Below, in pieces: positions 40,301-51,949 of a DNA stretch of 64,000 nucleotides (the stretch's first letter is position 1; the number at the start of each line of letters is the position of its first letter). A program made the translations under genes and the position numbers. Below the pieces are notes generated by a model. It was not told the DNA's origin. It searched no databases and saw nothing but the letters and a program-made list of their open reading frames with translations. This DNA is from Adiantum capillus-veneris (taxonomy: Eukaryota > Streptophyta > Polypodiopsida > Polypodiales > Pteridaceae): contig CM043950.1 in NCBI GenBank assembly GCA_014529385.2, positions 80,272,343 through 80,336,342 on the forward strand, in the 5' to 3' direction.

Positions 40301-40524
40301 AAAGTGGGATGAAAGACACTCAAGGTTACAGTAATTGCTGGAAGGGTTATTGGGTTGTCAACTATAAGGACCCACAAGTGTGGGAAACTGTAGATGCAAT
40401 TGTTTGGTTCTGGAGACCCAACAAAGAAGGACCATTTTATAGAATAAAGATTTCAAAAAGTCATGCTCTAAAAGCCAAAGAAGGCCTCACTCGTGCACAT
40501 CAACCACACTTGGATCAAAGTTGA
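37327..40524 (+). pseudogene. Broken DUF7869-type transposase-like gene
   Basis: The reading frame opens just after a splice-acceptor-like CTTACAG (37325). The N-terminus (GIGCVCRTDPDSTCGG, then SLWSVVRWSKILL) resembles the DUF8039-like domain of plant transposon proteins. The centre has paired cysteines (CIDCCAQKCC and CNIC). The C-terminal half has HDKMDQKK, LLLELDNCAGE and VGHTHEDIDAMF, typical of DUF7869 proteins and spaced like the acidic residues of an RNase H-fold nuclease. The tail adds a WFWRP-type region. Breaks are an in-frame TAA (38815-38817), frameshifts near 39350 and 39750, and a TGA (39871-39873). Calling it a transposase is inference from these acidic motifs and its position beside array B. 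Confidence 0.7.
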
Positions 40525-40780
40525 GATATGGTATCAAATGTGGAGTAGAATTATGTGGAGCTTCTATTGTGACTATACTAGTCAATTTGTAAACAAAATC
40601 TTTTTTGTATCTTCCTTTGTTTTATGTAATTCGTAGTTATTATTCAAATCCATGTGTTGTACATCCTCTTGACTTTTGGTGTTTATCAACACCACAATCC
40701 TATGATATTTTCACTTTATTTACTAACCACACACCTCAGTTTTTCCCACTTTAAGTGGAAAATTCCCAAATTACATGAAT
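40525..40780. other. Spacer between two convergent elements
   Basis: AT-rich, with TTTTATGTAATT-type possible polyadenylation context for the upstream gene. I see no LTR-like match to the sequence at 49073-49191 on the far side of the gypsy coding region. Confidence 0.5.
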
Positions 40781-42685
40781 TTAGTCGATTTGGAGATTCC
40801 CATAATGTGAGATTTTTACCAAAATACCTAATATGGTCTTTATCACCTGTTGTTCATGTTCATGTTGAATTTTGACCGCCTTTGCTTTCCAAACTATTTG
40901 GACATTGTATGCTTTTTGCCAAGGTTGCCCTAGCATCATTGGGTGTTGTGTGCTTTCATCTGTCACCACATAGAATTTGTGTGGGTAAATATATTGATGT
41001 AGCTGTACATGCAATATAGTCCATCCTAATGTTTTCAATGGGTGTGATGTGCTACTTTTCAGCACTTGGGGAGTAGAATGAAGTTGATCTGTGACTTTGA
41101 GCTGTTGGTATAATCCGTAAGAGATCAAATTTGCTTGAGCACCCGAATCAAGCAAAGCTGTTGATTCAACTTGATTGTTGCCCACTTTGACTATAATTAT
41201 TGGGTCCAGTGTTTCCTCCTCCAACTTCGTCAGTCGAATGGCATTGATTCTCAATGGTGGTCCTCTTTGTTGTTGTTGTCGCAGAAGCCGTCTTTTTGCA
41301 ATGTGTTCTTGTGCTTCGGCTTGAGCTTCCTCCCGTACTCTCTCTTTTTCCTTCATTCTTTTCTTTCCTTGATGAATTTGTTGGAGCATCTCCTGTGTGA
41401 GTGGTAGATGATATCTCCTCAGTCGACACCCACTAATCGAGTTTGGCATTTCTTCACCTGCTAATGTAGCAAGCTTGACAGCTCCACTTTGTGATAGATC
41501 ACTAATCACAAATGGTCCCATCCCTCGCTTTTTAAGTTTCTTGGCATGTTGCTTCAAGGTATAAACAAGTACATAATCACCTGTTTTGAACTCTTTGGTA
41601 CGCACATGTTTGTCAAAAAATTCCTTTTGTCTTCTCTTTTTAGCATAGATTGAAGCAACAGCTCGCAAGCGGAGTTCATCTAGCTTTTCAAGATCATTAA
41701 TTCTTGAAGAGAGTTCATGCCCTGTCCATTCCAAGCTTGTTGCTACTCGTAGAGTTGGGATTAAAAACTCTATGGGTAGTATAGCATTTAGGCCAAACAC
41801 CATGTTGTATGGTGTTGTTCCTATTGATGTTTTGTAAGCTGCCTTGTATGCCCATAGTGTTGCATGTAGTTGCTGATCCCAATCTGTTCTTGATTCGGAC
41901 ACTAATTTAGTGAGAACCGTGCATAGTGTTTTATTTGTGGCCTCAGCTTGCCCATTGGCCTGTGGATGGTATGGTGCTGATTTCCTATGTATGACCATGA
42001 ATTCCTCTAGCAGATATTCAATGACTTCATTGAGAAAGTGTGTTCCACAGTCACTAACAATTTCTATTGGTAACCCATAACGTACAAAAACATTCTCATA
42101 CAAAAATTGTGCCGTGGTGCGTGCATCAGCTTTTTGTGTTGCTTTGGCTTCGACCCATTTTGTGAGATAGTCCGTAGCCACAATGATATATTGGGTATGG
42201 GTGCGATATGCAGGGGGTGATATAGGTCCCACAAAATGAATGCCCCATTTTGCAAATACCCTTGCCCCCATCATTGGCCTTAATGGCATCTCATCTCTTT
42301 TTATTGGTATCTTGGTGCGTTGACATGTATCACAACGCTTTACAAACTCGTCTGCATCCATGTGCATTGTAGGCCACCAAATTCCTGCGGTTAACACAAT
42401 TTTTGTCATCTTATCGCCCGAAAAATGGCCTCCACTTATTCCACTATGTGCATGTTCTAGAATCAGCAGGTATTCGCTTTCACTTGCACAGATTCTAAGT
42501 TGATTGTCCTTTCCCCGCTTATAGAGTTGATTCCCAATTAACTGAAAGTTACGAGCTTCCAGCTCTATAGCTTTTTTTCGTGCTCTTGTAATGTTCTCAG
42601 GGAACATCCTAGTGGTTAAGACGTCAATGATATATTGACTCCATGCAGGTGCTATGTTCACCTGAAACAAAGTTGCATGATCCAC
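40781..42685 (-). pseudogene. Gypsy pol: integrase plus C-terminal second protease domain
   Basis: This frame (634 codons) continues the RT frame after a single TAG. In order it has an integrase zinc module (AHSGISGGH and RCDTC), a catalytic core with its three acidic residues in ATDYLTKW, SDCGTHF and QANGQAEATNK, and a GPF-type integrase C-terminus (MGPFVISDLSQSGAVKLA). After a basic, glutamine-rich linker comes a second retropepsin-like domain: IIIVKVGN, ALLDSGAQANLIS with the catalytic DSGA, and MMLGQPW in place of the usual LGRPW. A protease after the integrase is outside the normal gypsy order (gag-protease-RT-RNase H-integrase). All integrase catalytic residues remain. Confidence 0.85.
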
Positions 42686-42739
42686 TGGTCGTTTGGCACT
42701 ACATACTGTACAATTGGTAACATAAGAATGTGTATCCGC

Positions 42740-44719
42740 CTACATAGTTGGCCAATAAACCCCTAACTGTTTCAGTCTCTGGTGTGTTTTCACTATTGAA
42801 AAATGAAATGCACAACCCTCGACATGTGCCTCTTCAAGGTAGCACTCGAATTCTTCCGGATTTATACATAATCGTAGGATTAGGTCAGATTCAAGATGAT
42901 ACATCCGTCCTGCTATCAACTGGAAGTTTTTTGTTTGTTTAATTGTTTGTTGTTTGGATCTACATCCCGTATTATCAAGCTCACTTCCGAAGGAGAGAAC
43001 GCTAACTATTTCCTGAGACCATTTGGGTACCATTTCAATGTTGAAAAGATAAGCATGTGGTATGTCATCATCTACTCCTTCAGGAGCTTCCCCGTTGTGT
43101 ATTCTTGAAAGATGATCTGCTCGCAGATGGGTTTTACCCTTTTTGACCACCACTGTGAAGTCAAATTCTAGCAATATAATAAACCAGCGTACAATTCTCC
43201 CTATATTGCAAGGTTTATTTACTAGGTACAAAAGAGCTTGATGATCCGTGAAGAACACAAATTTGTTTGCAAGCAAATAATGCCGAAATTTCTTTACAGC
43301 ATAAATCATTCCTAACCCTTCCCCCTCGGTGGTTGTGTAGTTCTTTTCTGCACTGTTTAACTGTCGGCTCTCATAGCAAACCGGAAAATCCATTCTTCCA
43401 TCTCCAAGTTGAGCTAGAATACTTCCAATTGCATATGCTGACGCATCAATGTGCACATGGAATATCTTTTTCCAATCTGGTGCTTTTAGTACAGGTGCCG
43501 ATATAAGGTTTTCCTTCAGCTTTTGGAATGAGGTCTCACACTCCTTGGTCCATTCGAAATTGACTAGCAAACGATACAGAGGTTGTGCGATAACCGCATA
43601 CATGTATATGAATCTTCGATAATATCCACAGTGCCCCATGAAGGATTGCACTTGTTTCACATTAGTAGGCCTGGGCAGGTCTACAATGACTTTGACTTTG
43701 TCTAGGTCTGTGGTTATGCCGTTTCTTGAGACAATGTGTCCTAAGATTCGTCCTTGCTTAACCATAAATACACACTTTTCCGGGTTTAGACAGATTCGAT
43801 ATGTTCTGCACTTTTCAAAGACCTTTTGCAAATGGTCAATATGTTCCTCTCGCAGAAGAGAGTGTACACACGGGTCATCCATGTAAATTTCTAAGAATAT
43901 TCTTAGGTATTCCTTGAAAGCGTGAGTCATTAACCTTTGGAAAGTGGCTGGTGCATTTGTTAAGCCAAATGGCATAACTCGATATGCATAAATCCCCCAT
44001 TCTGTGGCAAACGCTGTTTTGTGTTGATCCTCCCTTGCTATTGCCAGTTGGTTGTATCCTGAAAACCCATCCAGAAAGGAATAAGCCCGTTTCCCGACCA
44101 CTTGCTCCAGTACATGTTCTGTGATTGGCAAGGGATAATTATCCCTTATGGTTGCTGCATTCACCTTCTTGAGGTTTACACACACCCGCAGTTTTCCATT
44201 CTTTTTGGGAACTACCACAATGGGTGACACCCAATCTGTATGTTCAATCTCATAGATGAATTCCGCTTCCATCAATTTATCAATCTCTTCCTTGATTCGT
44301 TTAGCAAATGTGTCATTATATGTATAAGGACGTTGTTCGCTAGGTTTTGCATCCAATTTCAAAGGAATTGTATGTTGGCATATCAATGGATCAACTCCTT
44401 TGAGGTCTTTATAGGACCAAGCGAACACATCTTTATACTTCGTGAGAAGTTGTGTTAGCTGTGCTTCCTCCTCAGGCTCTAAATCGTTAGCTATATATAC
44501 CGGCTGAGGCTTTTCACCTGGTTCTGCGAGGTCTATTCTTTTTGCATTTTCAGGCCCATCGTAAGATTCTTGGTTGGTTCTCTCCCTGATTGGTGGTGTC
44601 ATGATGATTTTTCTATCTTGGATGGTAAATTTCCGATAGTGTGCTAGTACATTCATGTTGCCCTTTTCTGACTCCCCTTTACCATCACTATCTTCTTCAG
44701 TAGTCCATATCTCTCTCAA
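42740..44719 (-). pseudogene. Gypsy pol: reverse transcriptase, RNase H, first integrase zinc module
   Basis: The 659-codon frame starts with a linker and an EEAQLTQLLTKYKDVFAW lead-in, followed by all the landmark RT blocks: SPIVVVPKKNGKLRVCVN, YPLP, FLDGFSGYNQ, PFGLTNAPATFQ and the catalytic YMDD. RNase H follows with HIDASAYAIG, a TEGEGL glutamate and FTDHQAL. The end has a zinc module (AHVEGCAFHFS, and NCTVC lying just past the stop). The TAG at 42740-42742 splits this zinc module. An R-to-G change at TEREGL and P after YMDD suggest loss of constraint. Confidence 0.9.
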
Positions 44720-44794
44720 AGACCGTTTCAGTTCTTGGTATTTCTGTTTACGCTCCAGTTTGGTCCACTCTTGGTCTTTTGTTGTTTCTTTTTT

Positions 44795-45319
44795 TTATTT
44801 TTCAGATTTTTGTGATTTTGTTTCGATTTTAGCTTTTCTTACCTGTTTTATTTCTTCTTGCGTTCTTTCTTTTCGATTTTCTGAGAATTTTCCTGATATT
44901 TGATCTTTTACACAATCCTCTGCTTTTACAAGCATCAAATAGTGAGTTTTACCTTTTATCCTGGGCATCAGGTTCTCTCTCGTTTTATTTCCTGCTCTTT
45001 TCCTCTTATAGCGTTCTTGGTGTCTAGGGTGTTGATGAGCAAAATCATAAAACTTGATATTCTCGGCTTCATTTCCATGCTCACTTGAGGTGTCTGAACA
45101 CTCATTATCTGCATCTTCAATTACTTCCAACTGTTCAGAGGAGTTGTAAAACTCTTCTAGTTCTGGAGGTTCTACCGTCTCTTTTTCTGGTACAACGCTT
45201 ACCATGTAATAGGGTAGCACATCGTAGCCATCCTTATCGCAAAATTTTGTTGTTGGACTGTCGGTAATGGTACAGACATCCAATGTTGCCGGTATGTGTT
45301 CCCATTCTAGAGGTTCCAA
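44795..45319 (-). pseudogene. Gypsy polyprotein linker (acidic then basic)
   Basis: Between protease and RT, in the same frame, are 174 codons. The first part is acidic (EPPELEEFYNSSEQLEVIED), followed by a lysine/arginine-rich part (RYKRKRAGNKTRENLMPRIK and KERTQEEIKQVRKAK). No catalytic motif is seen. A TAA at 44795-44797 interrupts the frame just before the RT portion. It is probably a spacer of the polyprotein rather than a separate gene. Confidence 0.55.
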
Positions 45320-45379
45320 GGCATCTTCAGGGAAAGGTTCCGAAATATACTCCTTGTCCTCAATTGCTCTTTCTAAGAC

Positions 45380-46021
45380 TCATTCCTCTTTTCTTAAGCT
45401 TCCACAATGTGAAGCTCCGCACATCCATATCTCTTTTGGTTGCCCTAACCATGCTAGTAGTTCCGATCCTGCTACCATAGCCGAATCAAACTCTTCCACT
45501 GGTGTTTGGTTTACATCTTTGTAACTATGGTCTTTCAGGTGTATTTTAGTTGTCGTCTCACCATGTCTGAGGTATATGTGGTCATAACCCCAATCTTGGA
45601 CCATCTTCAGTTGTCGCATGAATGGTCGTCCCAAGATTATCTCATAATTGTTCTTTGTGTCGAAATCGACTATTGCAAATGTATGCTCATACTCGATTCT
45701 GCACGAAGTGACAATTACTTTTTCTAAAAGTCCTAGAGGCTTCTCCATGAACCCATCTGCCAACTGCAGTTTCATTCTGGTAGACCTCAGAGCTGATTTT
45801 CCCCATTTTTTCCAGATTTCCTTGGTGGCGATAGCAACTCCCGCTCCACTGTCAAGAATAGCTTTGGAAACTACTCCTTGGAATTCTACCCGCAGCGTCG
45901 TATTTCCGTCTTCTCCCTCGCAATATTCTCCAACCTTATTCAATGGTACTGGTCTAGTGTTTAGGTTAGGTCTTTCCAACTCCCTGATTCCTTCTTGGAG
46001 CTTCAAGGTGGGGTCTTTCAC
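45380..46021 (-). pseudogene. Gypsy aspartic protease (canonical position)
   Basis: A retropepsin-like domain upstream of RT: VEFQGVVSKAILDSGAGVAIA with the catalytic DSGA, a flap-like middle, and YEIILGRPFMRQL near its end. It processes the Gag-Pol precursor in active elements. Bounded by TGA stops at 45380-45382 and 46022-46024 in the same frame. The catalytic aspartate is retained. Confidence 0.8.
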
Positions 46022-47035
46022 TCAAAATTTTTCTAGGCATTTTCCTACTGTGGTCCACATGTTTGGCCTTAACCTTAGGAGTTCTGCTAACGTGATTGTG
46101 CATGCCATCGGGGTGGATAACAGCTCAATCAATCCTTGTGAATCCATCACCTTATTATTATAAAGTCTTTGAGATGGGATTGCTCTCACTTCCGACTTAG
46201 CTTCATATTCTCCCAGGTAAGAGGGTAAAGTTCTCAAAGAGTCTGGTTGGCTGTGCCCCGAACTAATAGATCCTTGGTCTCCCCCTTGTGAATGTATCTC
46301 AAAGTTCATTGGTGATCTTGCCTCAAATTCTTCAATAGGAGATAAGATCACGTTCTTTTCTTTTCTCGTGCTATTCATGTGGTTACTCATCCTATTAGCC
46401 TCTTTGGCCTCTCGGATTTGCTTCCAACGATCATCTAGACCATTACCGTCCTTTCCCATTTCTGCCAATATTTTAGGATGGACCCCATCACTTGCCCCAT
46501 CGGTGGTATTTGGCACTATGATAGACTCTCCTCTGGACTCATAATCATTAGTGAGTCTTTCCTTTGTTTCTTCATGTTTCTCTAATGTTGGTTGGATAGG
46601 GGTTGGAGTTGGTGCGTCATGACAAGTTGCCGGTTTACCCAACGGGTCTTCCATCAATGATTGAGCCATCTCGATCATCTTTTTACACATATCCAACCTG
46701 TGTTTTTCTATTTTTGCATATGGATAAGTCATCCACCTTTGCTCCTGGGTTTGGTTCTTTTTCAGTCGAGCTTCATAAGCTTTTAGAAGCGCATCCAGCT
46801 ACTCGTTTACCTTGTCTGCCAGTACAGATCCTCCTAATCTTGCACTTTTGGGCTCTGCTATTTCCTTGAGTGCTATGGCTGTTGTGGTGTGTGAGCTTAA
46901 GCTAGCTAGATCCTCTAACCGCTCCAATCTGTTCTTTGTATGTTTCAACTCATCGGATAGGGCTGTTTGCTCTCGTTCTTTCCTGGCTTTCCTACGTGCC
47001 TTTCTAGCTTTCCAAGTGCTTCTCTGATTTTTCAT
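46022..47035 (-). pseudogene. Gypsy gag C-terminal and linker region
   Basis: Same frame, split by a TAG at 46799-46801. The upstream part is strongly basic and coiled (KARKARRKARKEREQTAL, then KHTKNRLERLEDL). The downstream part is hydrophilic (HRLDMCKKMIEMAQSLMED) and has no recognised enzyme motif. Equivalent relics lie at 14.4-15.2 kb, which shows this region is a regular component of the lineage. Confidence 0.55.
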
Positions 47036-47044
47036 TTCTGAACT

Positions 47045-48118
47045 TTAGGCATCGGTTTTTGGTTCTTCTACTATGGGTTCGTTCGTCCTTCTTTGGGCTT
47101 GGGCTCGTGTTACCGCCTGAATAGGTATGATTGTTTCATTTTCCGATCCTCCACTGGAAGGTACTGTTTCTAACATGTTCAAAGTGGTTTTTGCTCCTTT
47201 GCTCGGGTTTTTAGGGCAATCGAGAATCAAATGAGTAATTCCACATTATGGGCAATACGCATTGACTCTAATGATTTCATCATGAGAACAGTCTCTCAGC
47301 CAATGGTCTCCGCCACACTTGTAACAGGGTCCCTTGGGTTGTTGAGGTGCTCCTTGAGCCCCTCTTTGCTGGTAAGCCTGTCTCTGTCCGCCCATGCCTC
47401 CATTGGCTATGAACAACAATGTTCGTTCATCTAAGCTATATCTTCCTTCTCCTGCAGCCTGTGCAGCAGTTGGTGGTCCTTGATTTTCTATCATGCTCCA
47501 TGGTTCTGGTGTTGAGGGTTCTTCCGGTGGATAATAGACAAGGTTTGTCGCATATCCATTGGGATCTTCATAATATGCATGCATAGGCACCAAAGCCTTT
47601 TCTTCTGATTTAGTTACCGTTGGTGTGTATCTTATACCAACTGGTCGTAAACTTGGTAGGGGTGGTTATTGCCCCAACACCGGTTGTGGTCTTTCTACAC
47701 CTATAGGTCCTGGTAAGTTCCCTGCTTGATATCTGGGCATTGGTGGAACTTGAGAGGAAGCTACTGGAGCTTGGGGAGCATAAGGTCTCTCCCTCACATA
47801 TCCCTTGTTATAATAACATTCCTCGGTCCCATGGTTTGTTCATTTTTGTTCAATAGCACACCAGTTGGGCAGTTTAGCCTGGGGTTTGGTGTACAAGTTG
47901 ATCTTTTTTAGCACTTCATCTACGAGCTACTCTTCGTTTACCGCTATTTCACCTTTCAGTGCTGTCTTGGAAGACTTGCTCCCACTTTGCTGTGAAGATG
48001 AATCGTCATCAAGGTCCTTGAACTCCCCTTCCTTGTAGACCGCACAATTGTCCACAAGGTACAGAGCCTCCTTGGTCAACTCATTCAGCGTCGTGCTCCT
48101 CTTCATATGTAAGTCTTT
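47045..48118 (-). pseudogene. Gypsy nucleocapsid region with zinc knuckle
   Basis: A proline/glutamine-rich segment leads to a CX2CX3HX4C knuckle, CYKCGGDHWLRDC (about 47290-47330). A second cysteine pair follows (YCP, then after a TAA at 47246, CG...LDCP). The knuckle binds genomic RNA in related elements. In-frame stops at 47045-47047, 47246-47248, and further ones between 47600 and 48118, cut the frame without shifting it. Confidence 0.7.
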
Positions 48119-49072
48119 CTAGAGATTTGCATTCCTTAGTCCTTGGATGAATATCAGCATAAGTCTGGACTGAGTTGGCAGTTCCTCAACAGGACAGAAC
48201 TTAACATATCTTTTTAGTCTTAGGGCTGCCTTCCGTACAGATTCTCCATCTTTTTGTTTGAATTTATGGATTTGTGAGACGGTATTATGAGCTATTCCCC
48301 TTTGAGAGAATTCCTCAATAAACTCGTCAAACACTTCCTCCATGGACTCAAAGTCTCTACGCTCCACAGAGTCAAACCAAGTTGCAGCATCATCCTCTAG
48401 GGTTAGTCCAAACCCTGCAAATTGGGTAGGAAAATCTAACACCTCTTCGGCTCTAATTACACTCACACAGGCTGCTACATGATCTCTTGGGTCTCTGTTT
48501 CCTATGTATTTCTTGTTTACCCATTTTTGCACTTGAGAAGGTCTAATTCTTCGATGTTCTACAAACCTCATCATTGGATCCCCCCGTCCTGGTCGATATA
48601 CCTCCTCAAGCCTTCTGTAATAGGCTGGTTCCTCTCCCAATGGTGCTCCTAAGCCATAATTTCTAACGGTTCTCGTTGGAGGTGGTTCTTCTCTGCGAAC
48701 TCGTTCTATGGGTGGTCCTCCAGGCTCTGTTGACCCTTGAGTATTTGGCTTACTCTCTGCCTGATACCTTGAATAGAGTGGTGGTTCTTGCAAATCCCTG
48801 AGCCCTCGTGCGGCTTGATAACCATCTCGGTTTCGGTCTGGTTCCATTGTTGCACTCTATCGAAGCCATGGCTGCAATGATGACTGGTTTGCTGGTTGGT
48901 CTTGGTTGTTGAATGCTTGCGTTCTGGTGGAATGTGAGGTAGTGTCATACTCATCTAAAAATGGATTTGTTGACTTGCTTGGGGTGTGGGCCATTAGGGA
49001 ATTTCGGAGGTCATTTGGAGGGCCTTCTAAGAAAATGTATTTTTTGCACTCTCTCTCTAGAAAAAATGGCAA
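48119..49072 (-). pseudogene. Gypsy gag capsid
   Basis: The first part of the polyprotein, probably starting near 49072 (MPFFLEREC). A TAG at 48857-48859 falls before MEPDRNRDGY. The capsid domain is clear: WVNKKYIGNRDPRDHVAAC, DDAATWFDSVERRDFESMEE and VFDEFIEEF, then VRKAALRLKRYV. This is the self-assembling shell protein in active elements. It ends at a TAG (48119-48121) followed by readable sequence in the same frame. Confidence 0.8.
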
Positions 49073-49191
49073 ATAATAGAGCTGGGTCTTTCATAGTAAA
49101 AGTTTAAAAAGTGTACTTTAAGTAGATTCCTTACTCTTCTGAACATTCGTTCGTAGTGATTGAGGGATAATCCTCTTTCCAATTGCATTGA

Positions 49192-51949
49192 ATGAACCTC
49201 GTCAATATGGAGGCAATGAGGTTAACATGGAGGGACGAAGGCGCAGCCGCTATTCACTTTCCATTAAACCTGCACATTAGGCTAATGGCGCACTCCTCAA
49301 ATGGCACAAATGTTACCCAGAAACGAGCCAAATATCACCTTCACATTGATTTGGACAATGAGTACCAACCATTGATTAAGCGTAGTAAAACAAACACACA
49401 TATACCTCCCGCTTCCATAGACACACTCAGAGCTCAGGGAGCTAAACACATAGATATCTGGACGAGAGGCTCTCTCTACCCTAAGAATCCAATGACTAAT
49501 GCGTTTCCACCGTTTGTCAATCCTACAAGCTTATTGACCTTTGCTGGTGATGGAGAAAAGGGCCTTCTGGGTTATTGTAAATCTCTTACAAGAGAAGCTG
49601 AAACTTACAAGGGCATTCTCCAAGCTCAACAATGTGAGATTGTTCGCCTTTCACATTTACATTCTACAGATCAGGTTACCATTTTGCAACACAAAACAGA
49701 GGTACAAGAACTGAAAGGAAAGGTGCGAAGTTGTCAAATGAAGGACACAATCTTGGGTGGTCGTATCCGAAAGAAGAAATTGCGCAATCTTGAAACATTG
49801 CAGGTTGCATCCGGAGGTCTCAAGAAAAGAATCCGAGCATTAAGGTGATGCTTCTTGGTTGGCTACATTGTCTTAGTTAAGTAAACTTTTTGTTTTTTCT
49901 TGTTATGCATTGTTTTCATGTGCCTAAATAGTGTTAGTGAAGCAAATTGTTTGTTATTTACTTATGCATTGTCTTCATGTAGAGATTCAATCTATCCTGA
50001 CAAGGAAAACATTGACCCCAAAGCCAATATAGGAAAGAGATTGAAGCCACTTATAAGTAGAAGCCTGGTAGCAGATATAGTACATGACAAGAAGTTTAAG
50101 GTCCTACAACGAAATGTAGTGGACCGCTTTATTTCAGAGAACTCAGTGCCTGCAAAAGAGATACAAGGCACACTTGATTCACTTGGTGTAAGCAAAAGAG
50201 GATATTCGGCTATCCAAAAGTCTGTCTCATCCATCTTTGTTAAGAAGGGTATAAAATCCAACCTTCTACCATCAGCCTCAAGTGTTTGGAAAGAGAGGCT
50301 TCAGCTTAACGAGGCACAGGGAGACCATCTTGGACAGCCCTTTCATATTAAAGAAACTTACAGTGGCCATGGAGCAAACATGGCATATGATGAGTTCAAT
50401 AATATTTTTATGGACCTGCAAATGTTACAGAAGAGAATGGTGGAGTTTTACAACATCACATTTGAAGAGTCACGAGGGGTATTACATTTTGTGTTAAAAC
50501 TGGATGAGTGTGAGCTTGTTAAAGAGAAAAATCTAGAGCGTTTTATTATTACTTTAATGAATAGAGCCCTCTCAAAGTGTCCCAGTGATGATCCTTTGTA
50601 TTTTAGTGTTCAATCAAAATCTAACATATGGTGGCTTGGTGCGTTTGAGGTAAGCGAGATTCTTAGGTAAGCTCAAATTTTCACATCTACTTAAGTCTCA
50701 TTTATTTTGTGTTGCAGGTAAAGAAAGAAGATCATGAGATTCTATATTGGGTGTTCCATCGAACTAATATTCCGGAGGTGATTGATCGACAGACTAACCA
50801 GGGAGAGGTACTAGGTCTAGATGGAAGGGGAGACTTTCAAGTTCAGTGGCATCTTGCAGGTGACCTCAAAACATTAAAGTGCATGTATAATTGTGGAATG
50901 GGTGCAATGGCAAAGTCGTCGTGTTTGTTCTGCATGGAGCCTGCAAAGGTCATGGACCCAAAGTGGTGGAGAAAAGCTCCAACACGTCACATTGAGGATC
51001 CTGCTTTTCGACCGGTTTTAAAAATACCACTTGTGAATGTCCACATCTGTACAATGCATGCCCTTTGTAGAATTGTGGAGAAATTGGTCTACTTATATAT
51101 CGGGTTTGCTTGGAAGATTAAGAACTCAGCAGAGCGACAAGTAGTCCTGCAGTGCTTAGAATTGGTACTGTCGAATATGGGGCTTCATGGTGGCAATGTG
51201 AAAATCCAGCGGGATGAAAAGAGATCAACTGTTGAGAAGGATGTCCCATGCAAACCATCCATCGGTGGGGTGAAGGCACGGAGGTTTTTATCCAAACCCC
51301 AAGGTACAAGAGATCCGAAGCTCACAAAACATGGAAACATATATAACACATCTTATGTTGGCAAGGTAGAGTATCAGAGCTAGAAAAAGCTACATATTGC
51401 AGTCAAAGACCAAGAACCAACTACTCGTAACGCGAAGGCTGAGGTTTGGCGATCAATAGACATCCTATTTTTTATGTGCGACAAAGATGACTGGTCACAA
51501 GGTGATATGAAGAAGTTCAAGGAGAATCTCAACCTTCTCAAAAAATCATTCAAGACAGCATGGACAGACACCCAGATTACTCACTACACGGTATTATCGT
51601 GTATTTGATTCTCTTTTATGTGCAACTATGTGAGTGTAAAACATTCTAACTAATCTGTTTTCATATCCAGCACATCATCTTCAATCATTTATCATATTTT
51701 ATATAAAAGTATGGGAACCCAGAAATATGGAATACCCAAGGGATGGAAAAGTCTCATTACATGGCGAGAAATGCTTATTTCAGGCACACACGACATGGTG
51801 GCTCTCAAATCAAGGCTAATAGTTTGAGAGAACTATTTGAATGGTTCTATCGTAGAATCATTCATCGAATGCAGGCAAAAGAAGTCTTGGCAAATTCAGC
51901 AACAGCACAAGCCATCGGACATTTACAACAACAAAAAGTTAAAAGATGA
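49192..51949 (+). pseudogene. Unassigned DDE-transposase-like gene with introns
   Basis: Exons as I read them: 49192-49845 (helical, coiled-coil-like), 49982-50649, 50719-51590 and about 51672-51949, joined by GT-AG introns with TTCATGTAG, GTGTTGCAG and CATATCCAG acceptors. Candidate acidic residues lie in HFVLKLDECEL, WHLAGDLKTLKC and, near the end, TQGMEKSHYMARNAYF. A cysteine pair (SCLFC) and MHALCRIVEKL lie between the last two. The order D-D-(CxxC, H)-E recalls transposases with an RNase H fold and a zinc insertion, but I cannot assign a superfamily. TAG at 51381-51383 and a TAA at about 51706 break the frame. Confidence 0.5.

Noticed and set aside
40781-49072. Alternative genetic code or programmed stop readthrough in the gypsy frame
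   Set aside because: All three stop codons occur at scattered positions, including inside a zinc module; decay explains this better than recoding.
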